Positions 13,106 through 20,500 of a DNA stretch of 22,528 bases are shown piece by piece. The first letter of the stretch is position 1; each line of letters starts with the position of its first letter. Made by a program: the position numbers and the translations under genes. Below the pieces are notes generated by a model, which did no database searches, had not been told where the DNA came from, and saw nothing but the letters and a program-made list of their open reading frames with translations. The DNA is from Bacillota bacterium (GTDB lineage: Bacteria; Bacillota; Clostridia; Christensenellales; CAG-138), in contig JAEEYN010000146.1 in NCBI GenBank assembly GCA_016288175.1, forward strand, positions 1-22,528, given 5' to 3'.

Positions 13106-14716
13106 ATGACATTAGCTAATTGGACAGGCATAGCCGGCGGCCTCGCGCTGTTTCTTTACGGTATCCGCCTGATGGGTCAGGGCATCGAACGCCTTGCCGG
13201 AGCAAAGCTTAAGAATATTCTCGAGAAGCTGACGAAGAACCGATTTATCGGACTTCTTCTCGGCGTTTTTATTACCGCGATAATCCAGTCCAGCAACGCG
13301 ACCTCCGCAATGGCGGTCGGCTTCGTCAACGCGGGACTTATGGAATTCACCCGCGCGTCCGGCGTCATCTTCGGCGCTAATATCGGTACCACGGCGACCG
13401 GCCTTTTGATCGCGCTCAATATGTCGCGTATCGCCTCCGTCATCGCGTTCATCGGCGTTATCGGCATAATCTTCTTCAAGAGCAAGCGCATCAACAATAT
13501 CGGAACGTTGGTCGCGGGCCTCGGCATCCTCTTCATCGGCATGAACCTGATGAAGGACAACATGACCCCGCTCGCGAACGAAAAATACTTCACGGACATG
13601 CTGCTGAGCTTCGAGAACAAGATCTTCCTCGCCGTGCTCGTCGGCATCGTCTTCACCGCGATCGTCCAGAGCGTTTCCGCTTCCGTCGGTATCCTCCAGG
13701 CAATGGCGCTCGCCGGAGCGGTCACGGACCTCGATCAGGTCGTGTTCCTGATCCTCGGCTTCAACATCGGCGCCTGCATCGGCGCGGTGACCGCCGGCAT
13801 CAACGGCACGAAGGACGGCAAACGCACAGCGCTCATCCATGTTTTGTTCAACGTGCTCGCGGGCCTTATCTGGGGCGTCGGCTGGAAGCTCCTTCCTGTC
13901 GAAAGCTGGATGAAAGCGCTCACCCCGAACATCGTTCAGCAGATCGCGTACATGAACCTTATCGAAAAGGTCGTCGGCACGGTCATCCTCTTCCCCTTCC
14001 TGCCGCTGCTTGAAAAGCTTGCTCGGATCATCATCCCGGGCGAGGATAAACCCGGCAAGAACATGCTTGTCCATATCAAAGTCCACGATCTCGGAACCAC
14101 CTCCATCGCCATCGCGCAGGCGGAGGCGGAGGTCGCCCGCATGTTCGGCCTTGCGAAGACGAACCTCGATCTTTCCTGCCGTCTTCTGACGGAAAAGCAT
14201 CCCGACCGTTCGGACCTCGACGTTATCAACGCGAATGAGGAAACGATCGACTACCTCAACCACGCGATCACCGACGCGCTGATCAAGATCTCCGGCGCGG
14301 GCGTGCTCGGCCCGAATGAAGCGAAGCTTATCGACAGCATGCACCACGTTATCTGCGACTATGAGCGCATCGGCGACCACGCGGACAATATCGCGGGCTA
14401 TGTCCACCACATCATGGATCAGGGCCTCGGTTTTTCGCAGAGCGCGCGCGACGAGATCACGAAGCTGACAGCAAAGGTCACCTCCTTTGTTGACGAAGCG
14501 CAGAAATTCTTCCGCCACGAATCCGAGCTCACCTTCGAACAGCTCGAAGCGATCGAAGACAGCGTCGACAATGATGTCGACTTCATGCAGGAGCAGCACA
14601 TCCGCCGCATGGAGACCGGCGAATGCAAGGCCGAGATCGGCATGCTCTATGTCGAGATCCTCACCGACCTCGAGCGCGTCGCGGACCACGCGCTGAACAT
14701 CGCGGAGCAGGCGTAA
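13106..14716 (+). CDS. Na+/phosphate cotransporter with C-terminal PhoU domain
   Basis: 536 residues, NptA/YjbB type. It imports phosphate with sodium, or exports it in YjbB-like members. The N-terminal 310 residues contain two inverted Na_Pi_cotrans repeats, each with the QS signature (QSSNATSAMA at 61-70 and QSVSASVG at 188-195) and Gly-rich membrane segments such as GANIGTTATG. Residues about 340-536 are a PhoU-like four-helix regulatory domain (HHVICDYERIGDHADNIA and DLERVADHALNIAEQA, the E/DxxxRxxDHxxNIAE pattern), here probably controlling transport. AAAGGAG precedes the ATG. It is a single-gene transcript with its own promoter and terminator. Confidence 0.93.
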   Translation: MTLANWTGIAGGLALFLYGIRLMGQGIERLAGAKLKNILEKLTKNRFIGLLLGVFITAIIQSSNATSAMAVGFVNAGLMEFTRASGVIFGANIGTTATGLLIALNMSRIASVIAFIGVIGIIFFKSKRINNIGTLVAGLGILFIGMNLMKDNMTPLANEKYFTDMLLSFENKIFLAVLVGIVFTAIVQSVSASVGILQAMALAGAVTDLDQVVFLILGFNIGACIGAVTAGINGTKDGKRTALIHVLFNVLAGLIWGVGWKLLPVESWMKALTPNIVQQIAYMNLIEKVVGTVILFPFLPLLEKLARIIIPGEDKPGKNMLVHIKVHDLGTTSIAIAQAEAEVARMFGLAKTNLDLSCRLLTEKHPDRSDLDVINANEETIDYLNHAITDALIKISGAGVLGPNEAKLIDSMHHVICDYERIGDHADNIAGYVHHIMDQGLGFSQSARDEITKLTAKVTSFVDEAQKFFRHESELTFEQLEAIEDSVDNDVDFMQEQHIRRMETGECKAEIGMLYVEILTDLERVADHALNIAEQA

Positions 14717-14737
14717 TCTCCCGTCCGACCGGAACTC

Positions 14738-14757
14738 AGCCCCCTCGGGGGCTTTTT
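14738..14757 (+). terminator. Terminator after the Na/Pi transporter gene
   Basis: AGCCCC/GGGGCT stem with CTCG at the tip followed by six T, and further T-runs just beyond. Confidence 0.85.
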
Positions 14758-14795
14758 TGTTTTTTTGCGAAATCGCTGTTTTTTTGTCTTCCGAG

Positions 14796-14824
14796 TTGAC
14801 GTTTCCCCGGTTACGGTGTATAGT
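14796..14824 (+). promoter_or_regulatory. Sigma-A promoter of the small lipoprotein gene
   Basis: -35 TTGACG (14796-14801), 17-base spacer, -10 TATAGT (14819-14824). This places transcription start near 14831 and rules out a longer protein starting upstream. Confidence 0.75.
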
Positions 14825-14872
14825 AAGGTATCGACAGTTGATGCCGGATCAAATTCAGGAGGACCTTATTTT

Positions 14873-15250
14873 ATGAAAAAGTTTTTTGCTCTGCTGCTTG
14901 CGGTGCTGACCGCCGCATCCGTTTTCGCTCTCGTCGGCTGCGCCGGCAAGAAGGCCGAAGCCCTCGGCACCTTCGTTACCGAGAAGCATAAATACGTTTC
15001 GGAAGAGGAGTGGGTCGATGATACTCATTGGGAGCTGGACCTCGCTGCCGAAGGCAAGGGCACTTCGAAGCGCGACGGCAACGAGTATGACGTCACCTGG
15101 GAGCTTGACGGCGAGAACATCACCATCAAGGAGACCTTTGCGGGCCTGACCAACGAATTCACCGGCACCCTGAAGGACGGCGTGCTCGATATCTTCAACG
15201 GCGATCTTGAGAGCCCGCTCACCTGCGAATACGTTTTCAACAAGAAATAA
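14873..15250 (+). CDS. Small lipocalin-like lipoprotein of unknown function
   Basis: 125 residues. The ATG at 14873 is chosen because a promoter and AGGAGG lie just upstream and the protein then begins with a signal peptide; the frame is open further upstream but that would precede transcription start. Lipobox L-V-G-C puts the lipidated residue at Cys23. The mature 100 residues are a series of beta strands with alternating polar and aromatic positions (WELDLAAEGKGTSKRDGNEY, VTWELDGENITIKE, LKDGVLDIFNG), the pattern of small lipocalin- or META-like surface lipoproteins common in Clostridia. No ligand can be proposed. It is a single-gene unit with its own promoter and terminator. Confidence 0.85.
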   Translation: MKKFFALLLAVLTAASVFALVGCAGKKAEALGTFVTEKHKYVSEEEWVDDTHWELDLAAEGKGTSKRDGNEYDVTWELDGENITIKETFAGLTNEFTGTLKDGVLDIFNGDLESPLTCEYVFNKK

Positions 15251-15262
15251 TTACAGGACAGT

Positions 15263-15299
15263 GCAAAAGGACCGTGCGCCGCACGGTCCTTTGCTTTTT
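15263..15299. terminator. Terminator shared by two convergent genes
   Basis: AAAGGACCGTGC and GCACGGTCCTTT form a perfect twelve-pair stem with a GCC loop, followed by GCTTTTT on the plus strand and TTTTGC on the minus strand. It lies between the lipoprotein stop and the stop of the 47-residue minus-strand gene. Confidence 0.85.
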
Positions 15300-15314
15300 C
15301 CGCAGCCCGCTCCG

Positions 15315-15458
15315 TCAGAACATTTTCATCATATCGCGCCAAACGTGCTTTCCGTCCCGCTTCATGCGCTTCGGCACGTCCGGATACATTGCGGAAACCG
15401 CCGCGGCAGCCGCCGCCATGCCGATGGCCACGCCGGAAACAAAACCGAATACCTTCAT
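15315..15458 (-). CDS. 47-residue putative membrane-anchored small protein
   Basis: A short gene on the minus strand: GGGAGG lies eight bases before the ATG, 47 codons follow, then TGA and a terminator. Residues 1-24 form a Gly/Ala-rich hydrophobic helix (MKVFGFVSGVAIGM then six Ala), likely a membrane anchor; the C-terminal half is basic and amphipathic with several Met and Arg (VPKRMKRDGKHVWRDMMKMF). It resembles in outline the YtxH-like small membrane proteins but no family was recognised. The convergent layout, ribosome binding site and terminator argue that it is real. No clear -10/-35 pair was found upstream. Confidence 0.6.
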   Translation of the reverse strand: MKVFGFVSGVAIGMAAAAAAVSAMYPDVPKRMKRDGKHVWRDMMKMF

Positions 15459-15514
15459 TGAAAAAGCCTCCCGTACTTTCAGATTTCGCCGCGAACCGCG
15501 CTGTTTCGCCGCCG

Positions 15515-15550
15515 CTGCGCTGCGATAGTTTTATTTTCCCCGCAGCGCAG
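15515..15550. repeat. Ten-base inverted repeat upstream of the small membrane protein gene
   Basis: CTGCGCTGCG and CGCAGCGCAG, perfect, with a 16-base AT-rich centre. It lies 57 bases before the small-protein start on the minus strand and 110 bases before the nitroreductase promoter on the plus strand. It could be an operator or an RNA hairpin in a leader; the remaining bases of 15459-15660 show nothing else recognisable. Confidence 0.5.
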
Positions 15551-15660
15551 GATCCGATACCGACGGATTTTACCGAAATTTTCCGTTTTTTTCCGGCGCG
15601 AATGCCGATTCTTCCGTACGCTCCCGCCGATTTTTTATTTTTTGCAAAAGCGCCGACGCG

Positions 15661-15690
15661 TTGAAACACAGGCGTTTTTTATGGTATAAT
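15661..15690 (+). promoter_or_regulatory. Sigma-A promoter of the nitroreductase-ispG unit
   Basis: -35 TTGAAA (15661-15666), 18-base spacer, consensus -10 TATAAT (15685-15690), with an extended TATGG just upstream. A palindrome GGACCGGTCC lies in the leader at about 15714-15723. Confidence 0.8.
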
Positions 15691-15761
15691 ATGATTGATG
15701 AAATATCTGCCCCGGACCGGTCCGAAAACCAAGGCGGGGCGCTTGAAAAGGAGAAAAAGCC

Positions 15762-16319
15762 ATGCTCAATTCCACAATCGAAACCATTCTCGCCCGTTCC
15801 AGCATCCGCGCCTACGATGAGCGCCCCGTTGAAGAAACCAAGCTCGCCGAGCTTAAAAAAGCCGCCCTCGCCTCCCCCACCGCGATGAACCGCCAGAACC
15901 AGCGCTTCGTTTTCGTTACGAACCGCGCCGTAATCGACAGCATCGACAAGGCCGTTGTCGACGGCATCATCGCGAGCGGCAACGCAGCCTTTGCGGAGCG
16001 GATCCGCTCCCGCGGCGGCAAGACGCTCTATAACGCGCCGCTGTTCGTCGGCATCTTCTCCGCGCCGGGCCATTACGCCGGCGTCGACGCGGGCATCGCC
16101 GTTGAGAATATCGCCCTCGCCGCGAAGAGCCTCGGCCTCGATTCCGTCATTCTCGGCATGCCGAGCGCCGCTTTTTCGGGCGAAGCAGGCCGTGAGCTTG
16201 CCGCTTCCCTCGGCGTTCCGGAGGGCTTCGAATTCACGATCGGCATCTCCGTCGGCTACAGAGCGACCGAAAAAGAGCCCCACGAATGGGACGAAAGCCA
16301 CATCATCGAAGTTAAATAA
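15762..16319 (+). CDS. Nitroreductase-family FMN oxidoreductase
   Basis: 185 residues, the size of a single-domain nitroreductase. These FMN enzymes reduce nitro compounds, quinones or flavins with NAD(P)H, or do more specialised work; the substrate is not predictable here. FMN-contact motifs seen are the N-terminal RSSIRAYDERPV (12-23), SPTAMNRQNQRF (38-49) and the central DAGIAVENIALAAKSLGLDS helix. AAGGAG precedes the ATG by eight bases. It lies 11 bases before ispG and shares its promoter, so both are probably one transcript. Confidence 0.9.
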   Translation: MLNSTIETILARSSIRAYDERPVEETKLAELKKAALASPTAMNRQNQRFVFVTNRAVIDSIDKAVVDGIIASGNAAFAERIRSRGGKTLYNAPLFVGIFSAPGHYAGVDAGIAVENIALAAKSLGLDSVILGMPSAAFSGEAGRELAASLGVPEGFEFTIGISVGYRATEKEPHEWDESHIIEVK

Positions 16320-16330
16320 TTCCAGTTATT

Positions 16331-17380
16331 ATGAGTAAAAACCAGGTTATCGTCGGCGGCGTTCCCGTCGGCGGCGGCGCGCCGGTCACGATCCAGTCGA
16401 TGACCAATACCGACACGCGCGATTGGCGGGCGACCGCCACCCAGATACTCGAGCTTGAAAAAGCGGGCTGCGAGATCGTCCGCTCCACCGTTTTCGACGC
16501 TCGCTGCCTCGAAGCGCTGCCGGAGATCATAAAGCGCATCCATATCCCCCTCGTTGCGGATATCCATTTCGACCACCGTCTCGCGATCGGCGCGATCAAG
16601 GCGGGCGTCGCGAAGGTGCGCATCAATCCCGGCAACATCGGCTCCGAGAAGGGCGTTGCGGAGCTTGCCGCCTGCGCGAAGGCGAACGGGATCCCGATCC
16701 GCATCGGCGTCAACGGCGGCTCCCTTGAAAAGGATCTGCTCGAAAAATACGGCGTATGCGCCGAAGCGATGGTATTGAGCGGCATCCGCCACGCGGAAAT
16801 GCTCGAAAAGCACGGTTTTTCCGATATCGTGCTTTCGCTCAAATCCTCCGATCCGAAGACGACGGTCGAAGCCTACCGCATGGCGGCCAAAAAGCTCCCC
16901 TATCCCCTGCACGTCGGCGTTACGGAAGCCGGCGCGGGCGAAACGGCGCTGCTGCGCTCCGCGATCGGTATCGGCAGCCTTCTCATGGACGGCATCGGCG
17001 ACACGATCCGCGTTTCGATGACGGGCGGCGTCGTTCAGGAAGTCGAAGCGGCGAAGAAGATCCTTTCCGCCGCCGGCGTCAGGCAGGATGACGTTCGGAT
17101 CGTGAGCTGCCCGACCTGCGGCCGCACAAGGGTCGATCTTGCGAAGATCGTCGCGCGCGTCGAAGGCGAGCTCCTCGGCAAAGGCGCGAAGCCCATCCGC
17201 GTCGCGGTCATGGGCTGCGCCGTCAACGGCCCCGGCGAAGCGAAGGAAGCGGATATCGGCATCGCCTTCGGAACGGTCAACGCGGCCGTTTTCGGGCACG
17301 GCGAAATTCTTTATACTGATAAGCTTCCCGGCGTTATCGACCGATTCATCGCGGACTGCAAAAAGCTTTGCTTCAACTGA
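16331..17380 (+). CDS. ispG: 4-hydroxy-3-methylbut-2-enyl diphosphate synthase (IspG/GcpE)
   Basis: 349 residues. It reductively opens MEcPP to HMBPP in the MEP route to isoprenoids, using a [4Fe-4S] cluster. The TIM-barrel half starts VIVGGVPVGGGAPVTIQSMT and has ADIHFDHRLAI and RINPGNIG; the C-terminal cluster domain has Cys260 and Cys263 in SCPTCGRT, Cys296 in MGCAVNGPGEAKEADIG, and Glu303 as the fourth ligand. All catalytic features are present. Only a poor ribosome binding site precedes the ATG, so translation is probably coupled to the nitroreductase 11 bases upstream. Adjacent polC is a conserved Clostridial neighbour; dxr and rseP, usually found before ispG, are not here. Confidence 0.96.
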   Translation: MSKNQVIVGGVPVGGGAPVTIQSMTNTDTRDWRATATQILELEKAGCEIVRSTVFDARCLEALPEIIKRIHIPLVADIHFDHRLAIGAIKAGVAKVRINPGNIGSEKGVAELAACAKANGIPIRIGVNGGSLEKDLLEKYGVCAEAMVLSGIRHAEMLEKHGFSDIVLSLKSSDPKTTVEAYRMAAKKLPYPLHVGVTEAGAGETALLRSAIGIGSLLMDGIGDTIRVSMTGGVVQEVEAAKKILSAAGVRQDDVRIVSCPTCGRTRVDLAKIVARVEGELLGKGAKPIRVAVMGCAVNGPGEAKEADIGIAFGTVNAAVFGHGEILYTDKLPGVIDRFIADCKKLCFN

Positions 17381-17462
17381 TTTTTCCGTAACCGTACAGG
17401 CAAAGACGCCGTCCCGAAGCGCAAGGCGGAGGGATATCCCGTTTTTGTCCCATGTTTTTCTT

Positions 17463-17511
17463 TATAATACCCAATGCCGCGGATCACACTCCTCAAATCC
17501 ACCCCCGCGGC
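17463..17511 (+). promoter_or_regulatory. polC promoter -10 and 5' leader hairpin
   Basis: A consensus -10 TATAAT lies at 17463-17468 with only a poor -35 (T-rich, 17440-17447). Transcription would start near 17475. Immediately after, GCCGCGG (17476-17482) and CCGCGGC (17505-17511) can form a stem that ends next to the AAGAGG ribosome binding site. The ATG at 17474 would lie at or before the start of the transcript. Confidence 0.55.
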
Positions 17512-17521
17512 AAGAGGCAGC

Positions 17522-20500
17522 ATGAGCTATTTCAACGATAAAAACTATAAAAGCACCTCCCTGCTTCCCGGCGAAGCGGATTCCGTGCAGGATTATATCG
17601 ACAGCGGCACGATCCGCATCACGGCCGCGACGCGAGAGCGCGGGAAGGATCACGTCATAGTCTGCATCGAAGCGAACCGTTTCCTCCTGGACGACGAGAT
17701 GCGTTTCATTCAGGATGATATCGAAGCGAAGCTCCGCCCGCTCGACGCTGACTGCGTTTTCAGTTTCGACAGCACGCTCGAGGAGATCCGTCGGGACGAA
17801 AAGCGGCGCATCGAGGCGTTCACCGACCTTTGGTGCGCCTATTCGCCGCAGCTCGAACCGATCCTGCGGCGCTGCAGGATCGAGCTGAGCGGTAATGAAT
17901 ACATCGTCCACTGCCCCGCCCGCTTCGTTCTCGCCCTGACGGAGAGCACAGCAGGCGCTTTCCGCGCGCATATCGACAAGCTTTATTCCCTGAACGCGGC
18001 GATCACGATCCTCGCCGACGACCGTATCCCCGATGGAATGGACGAGGCGGAGCCCGCGGTGAACAGCGACTGGGGCGTTGTCCGAAGCGTCCGCAAAGCG
18101 CAGAAGACCCAGCGCAAGCAGATCAAGCATCTTTCCCCGACGGATATCATCTACGGCAGGGAGATACTGAAGCCCGATCTCGTGCGAATGGCGGAGCTGA
18201 CCGATAAATCCGGCCGCATCACGGTCAAGGGCACCCTGCTCAGCATGGAGGTTTTCGTTTCCGAAAAGCGCAAAACAACGGTCCTGACCCTCTCCGTTAC
18301 CGACCGTTCGAACACCGTTTTCGCGAAGATCTTCCCCGACGAACAGACGAAGACCCGCACGATCGGCCTGCTCGAGAAGGCGCAGAAGGAGCCCTGCCTG
18401 CTCATGATCCGCGGCGCCTACCGCTACGACACCTACGCGAGGGATTACTGCATCTTCGCAGACGACGTGAACCGATATCCCCTTGAGGTCCGCACCGACA
18501 ATTCCCCCGACAAGCGCGTCGAGCTGCATCTGCATACCCAGATGAGTGCGATGGACGCGACGACGAAGCTTTCGGAGGTCGTCGCCCGCGCGGCGAGCTG
18601 GGGACATAAGGCGATCGCGATCACCGACCACGGCGTCGTCCATTCCTTCCCCGAAGCGCGCAAAGCCGCGAAAAAGAACGGCATAAAAGTCATTTTCGGC
18701 TGCGAAGGCTACCTCGTTCCGGATTGCGAGCTCATCGCGGCGCATCCCGGCGAGGAATTCGCCGCCGTCCATGCGGTGACTTCCGGCAGCGGTATCCATA
18801 CCCGGCTCTTCGAGCTCGCCGCCGTCCGGTTCACGGCTGACGGTCCCGTCGACAGCTTTTCCACGCTCGTCAACCACGGCGTTCCTCTCCCACCGAAGAT
18901 CGCGCATCTGATCGGCTGTGACGAAGACGCCCTCGCCGCAGCGCCGACGGTCGGAAAGGCCGCCGCTGCGCTCACGGAATTCATCGGAAACCGGACGATC
19001 TTCGTTCACGACCGCGAAACGCTTGCGCTGTTTAAAACGCTGCTCGGGCAAAACAGCCCCATCGAAACGCACTGCGTCCTGACTTCGATGCTGATGCAGT
19101 ATCTCCGCCGCGACCTTAAGGCGGACAAGCGGCAGATGCCGGAGCTTTCCGCGCCCGCGGGAGCGGAATGGACCGCGGAGCTGGCCGTCGACCTCATCCG
19201 CCGCATGAAGGAGAACGGCGTCGAAACGCTCCCCTTAGTCGACAGCACGGAGGAGGAGCCCGAAAAGCACAGGAGCAACCACATAATCATCCTCGCCGCG
19301 AGCGAACCGGGCCTCAAGAACCTCTATAAGCTCGTTTCCTATTCGAACCTCGACCATTTCTATAAAACGCCGCGCATCCCGAAGAGCCTTCTGAACCTTC
19401 ACCGCAGCGGCCTGATCCTCGGCAGCGCCTGCGAGGCAGGCGAGCTTTTCCGTGCGATGGTCGCCGGAGCGAGCGAGGCGGAGCTTCTCCATATCGCCTC
19501 ATTCTACGATTATCTCGAGATCCAGCCCATCGGCAACAACGCCTTCCTCGTGCGCGAAGGCATCGCGAAGGACGACGAAGCTTTGCGCGACTACAACCGC
19601 CGCATCGTTGCGCTCGGCGATAAGCTCGGAAAACCCGTCGTCGCAACGGGCGACGTGCATTTCCTCGAGCCGGAGGACGCCGTTTTCCGCGCGATCCTCA
19701 TGAGCGCTTCGAACTACAAGGACGCCGCGATCCAGCCCCCGCTTTACTTCCGCACTACCGAGGATATGCTGGAGGAATTCAGCTATCTCGGCAAGGAAAA
19801 GGCCTTCGAGGTCGTTGTTGAAAACACAAATAAGATCGCGGAAATGTGCCCGCAGCTGCGTCCCTTCCTCGACGACAAGCAGACCTACGCGCCGGAGCTT
19901 CCCGGAGCGAAGGAGGAGCTGACGCGCCTTGCGGAAACGAAGGCGCACGAGCTCTACGGCGAGGTGCTGCCGGAGGTCGTCCAGAAGCGCCTCGACAAAG
20001 AGTTCAATTCCATCATCGGCAACGGTTATTCCTCGCTCTATATGGTGGCCCAGAAGCTCGTTTCGAAATCCCTTTCGGACGGCTATCTCGTCGGCTCCCG
20101 CGGTTCCGTCGGTTCGAGCTTCGTCGCGTACCTCGCCGGCATCACGGAAGTCAATGCCCTCCCCGCGCACTACCGCTGCCCGAACTGCAAATATTCAGAA
20201 TTTCCGGAGGTCGGCGACAGATCCCGCTGCGGCATCGATCTTCCCGAAAAAAACTGCCCCGTCTGCGGCACTCCCCTGCGGCGCGACGGCTATGAGATCC
20301 CGTTCGAGACCTTCCTCGGCTTCAAGGGCGACAAGACCCCCGATATCGACCTCAACTTCTCCGGCGAGTATCAGCCCGTCGCGCATAAATTCACCGAGGT
20401 CATGTTCGGCGAAGGCCATGCCTTCCGCGCCGGAACGATCAGCGGCCTACAGGAAAAAACCGCCTACGGCTATGTTCTGCATTACTGCGAGGAGAACGGC

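Noticed and set aside
13112..14689. Long minus-strand open frame opposite the Na/Pi transporter
   Set aside because: Shadow of a GC-rich gene in the opposite frame; its product is a low-complexity Asp/Arg-rich string with no domain.
14765..14872. N-terminal extension of the small lipoprotein
   Set aside because: The promoter lies inside it and the signal peptide begins at 14873 behind AGGAGG.
17462..19072. Long minus-strand open frame opposite polC, and a similar one at 20447-21994
   Set aside because: Both are antisense shadows of polC, without start signals or protein similarity.
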